This document shows positions 21,891-32,640 of a stretch of 64,000 nt of DNA, piece after piece. Location: the NCBI GenBank assembly GCA_019802505.1, contig JAFMOC010000003.1, positions 5,276,501 to 5,340,500 of the forward strand, in the 5' to 3' direction. The notes under the pieces were generated by a model that did no database searches, was not told where the DNA came from, and worked only from the letters and a program-made list of their open reading frames with translations. The first letter of the stretch is position 1. Each line of letters begins with the position of its first letter. Origin of the DNA: Corydoras sp. C115. Its lineage: Eukaryota > Chordata > Actinopteri > Siluriformes > Callichthyidae. The translations under genes were made by a program, and so were the position numbers.

Positions 21891-22232
21891 GCGGAACAAA
21901 ATTATCACGTGGGGGATAGAGAACTGCAGGCCATCAAGCTAGCGTTCACTAGCGTTCAGCTAGTGATCACTGACCATCATAACCTTGAGTACCTGAAGTG
22001 TGCCCGGCGACTCAATGCTCGACAGGCCCGGTGGTCACTATTTTTCAACCGGTTTGACTTCTCGGTAACGTATCGACCGGGTAAAGATAACGCTAAGGCA
22101 GACATCTTGTCAAGAAGGTACGAGGACCAGGAGAAAGCAACGCCTCCAGTAAAGACCATATTACCCACTCGAGCATTCGTTCAGACCATCTCCTGGCAAT
22201 TGGACGAACAGATCCGGGCCGCAAACAGGTAG
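21891..22232 (+). pseudogene. RNase H remnant of element 2
   Basis: Directly after the deletion junction the frame shifts and reads NYHVGDRELQAIKLAF, TDHHNLEYLKCARRLNARQA and KADILSRRY, which is the C-terminal half of RNase H. The sequence between the RT N terminus and this point, expected to be around 1 kb in a complete element, is absent. Confidence 0.88.
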
Positions 22233-22272
22233 AACCCGGAGGCTGAGTGAGACACCTCCGGGCAAACTGTTC

Positions 22273-23780
22273 GTGCCTTACCGTTTCCGCCAAGAGCTAA
22301 TCGCCTGGGTACACACGAACCTCAGCTCTGGACACCCAGGGAGCAACCGTACCTTCGAGAGACTCCGTGAGAAATACTGGTGGCCGACCATGAGGGCCAA
22401 CGTAACCCGAGATGTCTTGTCATGCGCTACCTGCCCCGCCACCAAAACCCCACGCCAGCTTCCAGCTGTTCCCTGTTCCCCAACGCCCTTGGAGCCACAT
22501 TGCACTTGACTTCATCACGGACCTCCCAGCATCGGAAGGAAACACCACCATTCTTACTGTCGTCGACCGCTTTCTAGATGGCTGAGGCCTTGTTCTCAGA
22601 GGTGTTTCGTCACTTCGGCCTCCCGGAGGATATTGTGTCGGACCGAGGTCCTCAGTTCTCCTCTGCCGTCTGGGTGGCCTTCATCAAGAAGCTGGGCGCA
22701 TCCATAAGCCTCACATCGGGTTACCACCCAGAAAGCAATGGGCAGTGCGAGCGGGAGTTGGCTAAGTTCCTCAGAACATACTGTCAGAGCCACCAGAACG
22801 ACTGGGCAACCTTCCTCCCCTGGGCGGAGATCGCCCAAAATTTGCTCAGGAGCTCCAGCACGGGAGTCACCCCATTCCAATGCTCCTTGGGGTTTCAACC
22901 TCCGTTTGCTCCCTGGGACCCCACTCCGTCCAATGCACCGGCCGTCGATGACTGGTTCCGCAGGAGCGAAGAAGTCTGGGAAACGGTTCACCAAAGGATT
23001 TCTGAAAGCAACGCACGAACCAAACGGTTTGCTGACCGCAGGAGGAGTGAGGGTCCTCCCTACCAAGTGGGAGACCAAGTGTGGCTCTCCACCAGAGACC
23101 TTCGGGTACCGGGCAGCAAGAAGCTGGGTGCCAAGTACATTGGACCGTACCCCATGGTCAAGAGAGTTAACGACGTGACAGTGACATTAGGACTGCCCCC
23201 CCGACTGAGAATTTACCCATCCTTTCACATTTCCCTCCTCAAGCCCTTCAAACCCAGTCCCCTTGACAGTGAACCTCATCAGCGGATCTCTAAAGAACTT
23301 CCCCATGACCGTCCCACGTACACTGTTAACCAAATTCTTGACTCACGCCGGACTGACTCAGGACTGGAATACTTGGTCGACTGGGAGGGGTACGGTCCCG
23401 AAGAACGTTCTTGGACAAGATGGACGGACATACTAGACAAGACGTTACTTGACCAGTACCACCTGACCCACCCTGACCGCCCTGCTCCGCGTCCCAGAGG
23501 GAGACCCCCTCGCACACTCTCCCGCAGAGGTAGACTTCCGGGCTCCTTCCCCAGCAGACCGAGGGGTCGCCCACGCCTTCCACCTCACCCGGATGCAGCG
23601 CCCTCCAGCCTTAGTCAACCTCTCCCTGTCACAGCGTGCCCCAGCTCCAGCCTATCTCCCGGTCCGTTTAGTCAGGACCCGTCTGTCCCGGTCCCTCAGC
23701 CCCGTAGGCCCAGGGGTCGTCCTCGAACCAGACCCTGTCCTGACTCCCGCCTGTCATCCGCCTGTTTACTGTCTGGGTAA
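22273..23780 (+). pseudogene. Integrase and chromodomain of element 2
   Basis: The zinc region (HTNLSSGHPGSNRTFERLRE ... CATCPATK) reads in one frame to about 22460. The core opens with HIALDFITDLPASEGN in a second frame. A short deletion after VVDRF near 22572 shifts into the frame open from 22578 to 23780. That frame holds SDRGPQF and YHPESNGQCERE (second and third catalytic residues), an SH3-like WLSTRDLRVPGS region, the chromodomain (LEYLVDWEGYGPEERSW) and three RPRGRP-type AT-hook-like motifs. The end of the frame is fused to the truncated 3' LTR. Confidence 0.88.
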
Positions 23781-24633
23781 GTGTGCGTCTGTTTAGCTTA
23801 GCATTAGCTTCCGTGTACTCTTTGTTTAGCATAGCGTGTGTTTGTGTGCATGAGTGAGCATCTGTGTGCGTTTGTGTCTGCTCCCAGAGTTATTTTGAGT
23901 TCATCTCCTTCTGTTTCCGCCATTTCCCCTGTCCCTTACTTTCAGTGTCCCGGGAGCATTATTGTTTATTGTTTGTCCTCACAGGTGGATCGGCTTCGGC
24001 CGGCTGGGGCGGAGTTTGCGCTCACCCTAGCCCGCTCCGCTGGCGCGTCACCACCTGTGTGTGTTCGTGACTCAGTGTTCACTCTGTATACTAACTTTTC
24101 AGATCTATTTAGTAACCCGCTCTCTATCGGTGAACTAACCCTTTCTTATCCAGTGTCTGCTAACCCTCTTGCTGTCTCCCCTCCCTGTGTTTGTTCCAGG
24201 TCCGTTCAGGTCTGCTCGACAGCGCATCCAGTTCACCGATCCTCTGTCTATCACGTTCATCTCTGTATCTTCCTTCTGCGTGTGTTCTTGCACTCTCCTT
24301 TTCACCCTATTCTGTGTTATTTTGCCTAATAAAGGCCACCTCACCAGCTTTGTTCCTCTTTCTTCACACATAGCCAGTGTAGGGTTCTCTTACTACAGTG
24401 TTTCTATTATCTCTCTGAACCTCTGTTTATTGGTTTGTTCGTTTGCTCGGTGTTGTGCTCTGCCCAGGATCTCGTTCCAGGTGCCAGTCCTCATCCTGGT
24501 CCCCGGGCACCCGAAACCAGTTCATCCTTGCTCCCTCCGTACTACCCTGCCTCTGCCTTATCACTATAATAAATAAATAACCAGTTTTCTGCATACTCGT
24601 CTCCTGATCTCTCTATCAGAATCCATTGTGACA
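23762..24633 (+). repeat. 3' LTR of element 2, U3 truncated
   Basis: It matches 19176-20052 and ends ttgtgaca. The first 231 bp of the LTR, including the TATA-like box and RNA start region, are missing. The boundary with pol is at ctgtttactgtctggg. Confidence 0.87.
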
Positions 24634-24639
24634 AAAACA

Positions 24640-25530
24640 TGAATTAATTTGATTTTAAACTGATTTGATTAATTTTGATTTTTTGATTTTAATAAGGATT
24701 GCTAGTTATGCTGCCAGATTAACTTCTGCTTCTGACTGTAGAACATAATCCTGCCTGAGTACTGTCAGGATGGGTATTTGTTTTAAAAGGATCTAAAGGT
24801 TATACAGATAAATAATTTAATTATTATTTGATATATTAAAACATAAAAAAATGCATGTATTTGTGTGTGTCTGTGTGGTAATGTGTATCAATATTGGCAC
24901 CCTGCCTGCTCTCCAATCTGCTGATGGCACGGCTGGTGATGCTGGAACAAGCGAGAGCCATTTTTAGCGATGAGGTCATCCTTAATTAAGCAAACAAAGA
25001 CGGGCAGCTGTGATGCTCCTATTCGTTATCTGGGCTCATCCTCAAGGACGGGTCTTTATCTCATTCTAATTGAATCAGGTTTGGAGCTGCTAGATCCCAA
25101 TGTGTTGGCACTCAGGGATCACACCATGCCCTGCCAGATGTCATGGTGGGACAGTTACGTAAACTAAAACACTGTGTACATTGAAATCCGAGTTTTAATA
25201 CCAGAGTCAGCTGACAGACTAATCCTAATAAGTCAGGGGAAATATGGAAATGAACATAAAAAGATCAAACAGGGCAGTGACATAGCAGAGCTGTGAGATG
25301 ACATCATTGGCATGTGGTGCCCAGAAGCATCTCTTACTTTCTTTTTTTTTCTCTCACTCTTTCTCTCCCCATCTATCTCATTCTGTCAGTTTTAATGTCT
25401 TACTGTTTATCCCTATAGCCATCTTTCATTTATACTTTGCATGAATAACCGTCTGTGGACAAACACTTTAAGTATATTGGCCAATTATAACACAACACAC
25501 AAAACACACAACTATGTGTACTAACAGTTA

Positions 25531-25534
<4 letters not shown>
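24640..25534. other. Intronic DNA with a candidate conserved non-coding block
   Basis: No gene is seen. The 24880-25170 part is not AT-rich, contains no recognised repeat and holds homeodomain-type sites (cttaattaagcaaac; ctaattgaatcagg). That makes it a candidate astn2 intronic conserved element, which is inference only. The remainder is AT-rich. Confidence 0.3.

Positions 25535-25603
<69 letters not shown>
25535..25603. repeat. (AT)n microsatellite
   Basis: About 34 consecutive TA units. Confidence 0.95.
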
Positions 25604-25605
<2 letters not shown>

Positions 25606-25609
25606 GTTA

Positions 25610-26125
25610 TGTGAGTGAAAAGTGTGTTATTAAAAGGTGTGTTTTGGATGAAACATGCAATACAAAATTTGCGTCACTTACCGTTTAAGAACCAGGTGAC
25701 TTTGAACTTTGGCCTAAGTAAGCTGGTCCATGATGTTCTCTATTTTACTATGAATTTAAAAAGTATAGTGTAGACTATTTATATGCATTATCTGTACAAA
25801 TGCAGTGATATTTAAGTTCAGTTCAGTTCTATTCATCATTCAGAGGCTTTGGCCACGTGTTTGTGTTGATGATTTACTGCCAAGATAGTAATGAGCATCT
25901 GACTGTTGATGGCTGTCTAGTTTGTTTTTAGTCAGTGGGCTCGGTTTTTTGTCTCTAAGATCAATGGCAGAAATATACTTCAACACACCTAATTTCGAGA
26001 CCACCATGCCCATCGAGTAGATATAGTTGCAAGTACCATTGCTATTTAAACAATGCAGAGTAAAGGCATGAAAGTAGATGTTAGTGAGGTGTACAATAGC
26101 AATGACATGCCTTGCTGAGGGTTTA
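25610..26125. repeat. Dispersed 0.5-kb repeat, copy 1 (likely non-autonomous DNA transposon)
   Basis: Shared with 41375-41885 in the same order: gtgtgttttgg, tttaagaaccaggtg, gctggtccatga, gttcagttctattca, cctgaacacacctc-like and aaatagcaatgac-like blocks. The two copies are well diverged. The ends are not defined. Confidence 0.65.
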
Positions 26126-27750
26126 AAGACACCTTATCTTCAAATAATATGTTCTAATCTTCAAAAATATTATTAACTGCAGTAAAGACTGTTTATATAC
26201 ACCAACTTAAAAAGTCAACAAATTTGTCTATGAACTCTGCATTAATAAGATTTTAAGTTTACTCTGAGTTAACCAGAGGCTTAAAACCTCAGGAGTTTTT
26301 CAAATTTGTAAATCACCCTCACAACAATTTTGCAATACACAGTGAAAGTATGCCAATATGGTTGAACCATTTGTGTATTCGGTTATGCAGGATCATTGCT
26401 GAAACAGGTGAATGTGCAAGTGTTCCAAATACAATTGAGAAAACAATATTGCCAAGAGTAAATAGATATATTTATGCAGTAGGTCCAGGTTAACCATTTC
26501 CTTTTATTTCGATGTCATAAGAAGCAGTCACTGACATCACATTCATCAATAAACACAAGTATCATTGCTGGGAACAACACAATATCATTAGCCATAGAAC
26601 ACAGTGTTAAGATATTTATAAGGACCAAAGTGAGGAGTTATGCTGGACCAGAGCTGGTCAAAACATAGCTCAACATTTCAATTACGTTAAGTAGGAAATG
26701 CAAACCAGATTTACAGGCAATGATTCAATAGCCTTAGGTAGGCAATGTGGACTTTCCTAAACATGTGTGAAAACAGAAATATAAAACTATTGTGTTTGCT
26801 GTTGGTCAAAAACACTGCTGGTCAAAAAACAAGTTCACATTTTTTTGAGCCTGTGCTAGCATAATGTAGATCATTAAGGAAGACATCTGTCTCTGTGCTT
26901 TGTAGTTAGTAGTTAATGGTTACCAAACACCAATAATTGATTAAAATATATAGTGCAATGAATTATGATGCATATGATTTCAAAATATGAAACGTTATGC
27001 CAAAGGTATATTGTGACCTTAAGATTGTATCTTTCAAACACTTGCTAAATATCTTCTTTTCACGTCATGAACATTAGAATAGAGCTGATGAACGTTGCAG
27101 TTTTATAAGCTCTTTTTTTATTTACAATGTTGCTTAATTTGTATTAATCTGATGACAAAAGCTGGTAAGGTAGAACATCGATTCTGTTTTGTAAGACAAT
27201 GGTTTAAATTAACACAAAAGATGTTGATGGTGTTAAGCTCAGATCTCAGCATCTATTTCTTTGTAATGTGCTTGCATTTTGCATCAAGGCCTCAAGAAGC
27301 TTTAACATTGTAGGCTATGAACCAAATCTATTAGCCCCTACTACAAATAGAATGTCCTTTTCAGGTTTCTAAATTTTAGGTTTCTTTATGATTGCTTGGC
27401 CAGAAGATCATCATAAATCAAGTTAAGAAAAAATGATACTTTGATTAATATTCCATATTTCTAAGAGTAGAGCATTGGTTTCCCATACTACCAAGGGGAA
27501 ATTTACCTTTTTTAGAACCAAGAATATTCGAATATATCCCACAAAATTTAACATCAGACACTATTCATTCAGTGTGTATCTCCTGAAACTAAAAGCTATT
27601 AGTGGAATAAATAATGCATTTCTTATTTTTAGGTGTTCTCTTTTTGCATTTGGTTTCTCTTAGAGGTGTAAATATTAATCGATTTGAACCGATGTATCAA
27701 TTATGCAGTCAACAATTTGATGTATGTGTCCACAAGAGTATTGATGAATG
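26126..27750. other. AT-rich intronic DNA
   Basis: 1.6 kb without a recognised gene, exon or repeat family. The short open frames lack family resemblance. Confidence 0.5.
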
Positions 27751-27751
27751 A

Positions 27752-28005
27752 GTCTTCCCAACTGTGTCCGTAAGGCAGAATCACTAGGCAGTTTTAAGAA
27801 ACTATTGAAGACGCATCTTTTTAACAAAAACCTGTTATATAAAAAAAAAGGGGGGGGGGAGGTGCAGCATCAAATAACAATCAGGTTTGATGATTTTACA
27901 GTGTAGTTGGTTTTCTTCATAACCACTGACTTGTGATGTTCTCATTTGTAAGTCGCTTTGGATGAAAGCGTCTGCTAAATGACTAAATGTATGTAAATGT
28001 AAATG
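27752..28005 (+). mobile_element. L2 3' end fragment
   Basis: It contains the last codons of the L2 RT (CVRKAESLGSFKKLLKTHLF), the A-run/G-run (27841-27860), the constant 3' UTR (gcagcatcaaataacaatc) and the tail with atgtaa repeats. Confidence 0.88.
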
Positions 28006-28648
28006 TGTTTATATTGCCGCTTTTTTGTTAGCCGTTTTTTTTTTTACATCTGCTCCAACATATACATACTACCTATGCCAAAGCTGCAAGTCTAATGCAA
28101 ATCTTATTAATATCTTCTAAATTCACTTATACTTCACACGCATTACTTACTAGGGTTGCTACCAGTCCTGTAAAATATGGAATCAGCCATTACTTGATAA
28201 TTAAATGTTGCGTCCCGTATCAAAGCAATAGGGATATGATTTGTTCCGTATTTCTATGTCTGTCACGCAACATTAACACTGAATGTAACAATAATGATCA
28301 AAAGATCTCCGCGCTCCACTTTTCCAAACACTGACACTGCTCACAAAACCTGCGCATTTTTAAAATATCAGCAACGTGATACTCCACCATCTTTAAACAA
28401 CAATCCCCAAAGATGGCACTATGCTAGAGAACCAGCTAGGATGGAATGCCCCCTTAGTGTCTCAGCGCGATTAACTGTAGCTGCTGAATAAAAGTCGGTG
28501 TGCATATTTTTGTCCTTTGTATCTGTTATTTGTTTTCTTACTGTGCACATGATGGAGGAAAATAGTGCTACACATTCAAAAGTAAGAGCAGTGTGCCCTC
28601 GCAGTATGTTTAAGAGTTGTAAGAGTTAGACGTATGATACATATATTA
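28006..28648. other. Intronic DNA, no gene seen
   Basis: The stretch around 28150-28270 (cagtcctgtaaaatatgg, then gcgtcccgtatcaaagcaa) resembles a dispersed repeat. Otherwise nothing is recognised. Confidence 0.4.
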
Positions 28649-29539
28649 CAGTTTTTATTGATTGTTTTGACGTAGCCGTCAACTCAAATTCCACATTTTT
28701 CAAAACAGTTAATGCAGAGCCCTAAACAGTGCCACAGTGGTCAAAATGACACATTTTGTTTGCAAAAGGCTCTAACTCTGTCAAAACCTTTAAAATATGG
28801 AACAAAAGCAAATTTTGTCTTCAAACAACTCACCTTTGACACAAGTGTATGAGCACCTCCAATCAGTCATTACACAATGGTCAACAAAATACAAAATACA
28901 GCACTCATGTGTGAATCAGTGTCATTGTAGCCTATGGCTGTCTGTAGCTTACATGCTAGTGCTGTTTGTAGTCAAATTTGCCCTCTAGCAAATGCATCCA
29001 GAATCAGATATGCTTTGATGCAAATTTTATTGATTAAATTCTTTATATTTTCAGACTGTGGCTGACAAATTAAATATTCCAACAGGGAATACATGGAAAT
29101 AAAAATAAAATCCATTACTGTGTGAGAAATGAGGAAAATAATAAAGCAAAGTATTTTACAATAAAGAACAAAAATCAATAGTAGGACTATACTATAAGAG
29201 TATAAGAAATCACAGGCCTGCAGACTGATTGCAAATTGATAAATTATGTGAAGAAGTGTCAAACAGGTGCTTTCAGTGATTTCATAATGATCAGGGAGTT
29301 TCTAAGAGCTTGGAGTATATGATTTCTGTTCTGTGACCACAGCAAAACTCCTAGAGTTTGGACTTCTTGAATAACATCTGCATTAACTGTTTTGCAAAAG
29401 GGTGGGAAAACTGTGTCAATCCAATGAGAATGGGTTAACACATTTGCAGGAGGTGTCTTCTGCTCTGCTGAGATGGTGATGATGAAGACTGAGAGGTTGC
29501 CAGTTTTTTCAAACAGGTCAAAGCAATCAATAAAAACTG
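28649..29539. mobile_element. 891-bp TA-flanked inverted-repeat element
   Basis: The 23-bp terminal inverted repeats (28649-28671 and 29517-29539) match at 22 of 23 positions, starting cagtttttattgattg. TA lies directly outside both ends (28647-28648, 29540-29541). This is the layout of a Tc1/mariner-superfamily element. No intact transposase is present. A 60-codon open frame on the minus strand (29259-29441) may be a relic of one. Confidence 0.75.
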
Positions 29540-29541
29540 TA

Positions 29542-30160
29542 TGTGAATATATATTTCTTCATTTATTTATTTTATTTTTTGCTGCCCATTTCTTTTACAA
29601 AGGCATGTGTTAAATTAGCCATGAGTCACCCACAGCTACCCACCTCTGCTCTAGCTTCTATGCCAGTGTTGATAAGTTTTCCTGACAATCCATTCTACTG
29701 ACTAAACCCACTCTGTCTCGCTTTCCTTATTAAATGCCAATCCTCCAGCCCAGATACTGACTCATTATCACAGCGAACTCTAAATGAATGAGGGGGTTGA
29801 AGCCAATTAGGAACCCTGTAAATGTCTTTCCCCTTGTGTAACCTTTTGTCTGAGATGGCAGAGCCTAAATGGTATTCACAGGAACAACACTTCCATCAGT
29901 CATCGCGACTGTGTGTGTGTTTTCCACCAGGCACCTATCAGGAAGACATCATGGTGAACACTCATTTCCCAGCAATAGGAAATTAAATTTCAAATTTGTC
30001 ACAGTCATGAGATTAGGAAAACATATAAACAAAGATAGCCTTTTCCTTAAATTACTTTGCTGACTTTAAATTACATAGAACAGTATGGAGTACTATGCAG
30101 TTGTCAATCTGCAGTTGTCAATCCAGCCTGTTTATTAGGCTCAATCGTCCATTTTATAAT
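29542..30160. other. Intronic DNA, no gene seen
   Basis: Mixed composition. The 29690-29850 part shows no repeat signature. No exon of astn2 was recognised. Confidence 0.4.
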
Positions 30161-30700
30161 TTAAAGTATAGTGGTCTGTTTTGCCTACTGCTCTTACACA
30201 GAGGAATTTGTCCTCCATATTTAACCCACACATATACACACACACTTCGCCTCTCAGCGATAGGGATTCCCGGTTCGAATCGCCATCTGGGTGGAGTTTC
30301 CATGTTCTCCCCGTGTCCGCGTAGGTTTCCTCCGGGTTCTTCAGTTTCCTCCCACAGTCCAAAAACATGGATCAAGTAAATTGAGTTCTCCAAATTCCCC
30401 CATATAGAATGTGTGTGTGTCTGTGTGAGTGATTGTGTGCCCAGCGATAGATTGGCGCCCTGTCCTGGGTGGGGCCCGAAGCGTTCTCCCCTGGATGGGC
30501 ATGGGAAACCCCCCCGTGACCCTAATATAGGATAAAGCGGAAGATAATGGATGGATGGACATACACACACACTGAGTGAATAGAGCACATGTGCCTTGAG
30601 CAGTGGACAGCTTTGCACATGCTGCCTGGGGAACAATTGGGGTTGGATGCCTTGCCCATGGGTACTTCAGCCACACTTGCTGGGACTGGGGACCTTGTTA
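30161..30700. mobile_element. Older tRNA-type SINE split by a Mermaid SINE
   Basis: The flanks 30161-30242 (gaggaatttgtcctccatat) and 30570-30700 (ggacagctttgcacatgctg; ttgcccatgggtacttcag) are the two halves of another common fish SINE. They are separated by the plus-strand Mermaid copy. An acatacacacacac-like string lies on both sides of the inserted copy. Confidence 0.6.
30243..30558 (+). mobile_element. Mermaid-like SINE, nested
   Basis: Plus-strand copy with a B box (cggttcgaatcg) and the tail aagataatggatggatgg. It lacks the first ~30 bp of the tRNA-like head. It is inserted inside an older SINE. Confidence 0.8.
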
Positions 30701-31237
30701 TGGAACAAGGCTTGTTCCATAACTATATAATATAATGTTATGTTAAACTATAACATATAATGTTAATTTAGGTAACAGATAGATGGTTTTAGTAGTTTGG
30801 ATTGCAGTGCATCTGTTTTTTTCTACATACTTTGTTAGTGCTTTATACTTTTCTGTAAGGGGTCAGGACCCCCACAGAACCACCAAAAATCGGATACTAC
30901 TTGAGTGATGAAGCACTCCTAAATTGTGAAGAGAAACAGATGGACTTCATTCTTGAATTGTAGATTACAATGTCTATATATGTAATGTGAAATTATGAAA
31001 ATGAAATATAAGCTATAAAAAACAAGTGAGTGTGTATATTCAGATGTAAACAATAATAGAACAGCCAGTCCCCATTTAAAAGCATAAGTCAGGATCAGTA
31101 TGTAAAAGAGTTTGGTCCTAGAACTGACCAGGCACGATGTGGAAACAGAAAAATAAAACCATTGACATAATATCACCATTCTTCACAGTCATTTTGGCCA
31201 TGCCTACATTAACAATGACTATTAAGTCGATTCCCAC
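30701..31237. other. astn2 intronic DNA
   Basis: At 30790-30925 there is a fragment (ggggtcaggacccccacaga) of the long dispersed repeat described at 35290-35880. The rest is AT-rich. Confidence 0.4.
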
Positions 31238-31386
31238 CTGTGTAGATTTCGGCTTCTGATGGATCTTCAATGCGTTTGTGTTGAATGATGTAATCTGACA
31301 CTTTGTATCCAATCAGTGGCTCTACATCCACCCATTCCAGAACCACAATGGTGCTTGATGGTTCAAGCTGAGGAGATAACCTTAAT
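31238..31386 (-). CDS. astn2: Astrotactin-2 exon (start of fibronectin III region)
   Basis: This 149-bp exon runs on the minus strand between an AG acceptor (31387-31388, after a tttttcccc tract) and a GT donor (31236-31237). It takes over codon phase from the exon at 37343 (GT + A gives Val) and reads LRLSPQLEPSSTIVVLEWVD and IGYKVSDYIIQHKRIE. I recognise this as the astrotactin segment entering the fibronectin type III domain. Astrotactins are neuronal membrane glycoproteins of glia-guided migration; ASTN2 controls surface trafficking of ASTN1 and of synaptic proteins. Later exons were not found in the window and must lie to the left. astn2 is preferred to astn1 because trim32 is nested in the gene. 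Confidence 0.92.
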
Positions 31387-31437
31387 CTGTTGGGGAAAAA
31401 ATAAGCAACCCATATGTTAATGAACAACTCATAGTAA

Positions 31438-31457
31438 ATATATATATATATATATAT
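31438..31457. repeat. (TA)n microsatellite
   Basis: Ten TA units next to a SINE. Confidence 0.85.
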
Positions 31458-31458
31458 T

Positions 31459-31652
31459 TGGTTATTTATTGGACGCTTTTATCCAAAGCGACTTACAAGG
31501 TGAACACAGGGTTCATCACAACATCCCTGGAGCAATGAGGGTTAAGGGTCTTGCTCAAGGACCCACACTGGTAACTTCAGTGGAGCTGGGATTTGAACCC
31601 CCAACCTTCAGATTGATAACCCAACGCCCTAACCACTGAGCTACCACTTCCT
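31459..31652 (-). mobile_element. tRNA-derived SINE with L2-like tail
   Basis: On the minus strand the head has A box tagctcagtggttag and B box ggttcaaatccc. The 3' end (gtaagtcgctttggataaaa) matches the tail of the L2 LINEs in this window, which suggests mobilisation by L2 machinery. It is of the V-SINE/HAmo-like class; the exact name is uncertain. Confidence 0.8.
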
Positions 31653-31947
31653 TGGAATATTAACCACATTCCAAGACATTTGGTATAACGTAAATAAAAA
31701 GAAGATTATTTCATATATTCAGATATGCCGATTGCTTTTTTTTTGTTTATAGCTAAGTGAATCAATTTGTAGGCAGCATCATCTGATCACTAATGAAGGA
31801 TTAGGGAACATTCAAAACAAAGAGGGCAACAATAGATGAGCAATTGTGTCTGGCTTGTCTACAAGGTGGAGCAATTAGGTAGATGTGTCTTTTAAAGCAT
31901 AGAACAGAGCCTGTCAACTTTCTCTCATCTGCTACAAAGCAGTAGAG
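31653..31947. other. Intronic DNA flanking element 3
   Basis: At 31830-31905 it contains a fragment that I believe belongs to the long dispersed repeat at 35290 (aacaatagatgagcaattgt; ctacaaggtgga). It ends with tagag (31943-31947), the left target copy of element 3. Confidence 0.4.
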
Positions 31948-32264
31948 TGTCAGAGTTCCCGCGGTTTGCCCGTCTCGCCGCCTATCCCGTGCCGTTTCGC
32001 CATCTTATTAGTTTCAGATGGTTCCAATTTCTCCACCTACATCCCTCCCTATTTAAGGCGGTCGGACACGCTCCTGTGTGTAACCCAGTTTCTGTGTTTA
32101 TTCTAGTCTTTATTCTTTCGGCTTTTTTGAATCTGCGGCGTTCCAGTTCTTTTGTTTCTGTTTTGGTTGATCGCCATCGTTTCCCCCGACGCAAAGTGTG
32201 CGACGTTAAAATAGTGTCTGAACTGAACAGGATCTGTCGATTGTTCGTCCCGTTCATCATAACA
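31948..32264 (+). repeat. 5' LTR of element 3, internally deleted
   Basis: Compared with the 3' LTR it lacks two blocks. One, about 50 bp after cggacacgctcct, covers the expected RNA start. The other, about 215 bp, begins after ctagtct. The TATA-like tatttaa is retained near 32050, but the start region is gone. Confidence 0.85.
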
Positions 32265-32267
32265 GAA

Positions 32268-32276
32268 ATCCTTTGC
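32268..32276 (+). promoter_or_regulatory. Candidate self-primer binding site of element 3
   Basis: The bases atcctttgc lie 3 nt after the LTR and can pair with gcaaagcat (8 of 9) at 34437-34445 in the 3' LTR. That site begins 31 nt past the TATA box at 34406. The matching site in the 5' LTR has been deleted. Confidence 0.4.
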
Positions 32277-32329
32277 CCAAAATAAACAAAGAGAGAGAGA
32301 GGAGGATCGAATCACCAGAGCGCACCGGG

Positions 32330-32640
32330 ATGGATTCACAGCACGATAATACCAGCGGCCCACACCGGACAACGGGACCGGATCTCTCCACCCTACAGAG
32401 AGAGTTGGGGGAGATTACTGCCGTACTGCGTAACCATTTGCAAGGCCCGGGCTATGATCGACTCGTGAGCGGACGGGAGTTTCATTGACCAGGGGTTCTG
32501 CAAGCGGGAGAACATTCCTCTCCGTCCACTTGAACCTCCCGTGAGGGTCTGCGCTGTGGATGGGAGGCCATTGTTACTAGGGACTATCACCCACAGTACT
32601 GTTCCCTTGGCCATGTATACCAGCACGGGTCACTCTGAGT
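32330..32640 (+). pseudogene. gag stub joined to a broken protease, element 3
   Basis: The ATG at 32330 opens a short Gag N terminus (MDSQHDNTSGPHRT; LSTLQRELGEITAVLR). After about 40 codons the sequence switches to the protease, whose DSG motif has become DS-stop (tga at 32466-32468) before ADGSFIDQGF. No zinc knuckle remains, so most of gag was deleted. Confidence 0.8.

Larger units (their letters stand above)
18945..24633 (+). mobile_element. Ty3/gypsy chromovirus, deleted, element 2
   Basis: This is a 5.7-kb chromovirus flanked by the 5-bp duplication aaaac (18940-18944 and 24634-24638). The 5' LTR is complete (1,108 bp) but the 3' LTR lacks about 230 bp of U3. Gag with a CCHC knuckle, protease, a truncated RT, partial RNase H, integrase and chromodomain are recognisable. 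The RT palm with its catalytic Asp pair is deleted, so the copy is non-autonomous. It differs in sequence from element 1, with much longer LTRs. It is antisense to astn2. Confidence 0.92.

Noticed and set aside
24900..25170. Additional astn2 exon
   Set aside because: Neither strand gives astrotactin-like protein with splice sites in a compatible phase.
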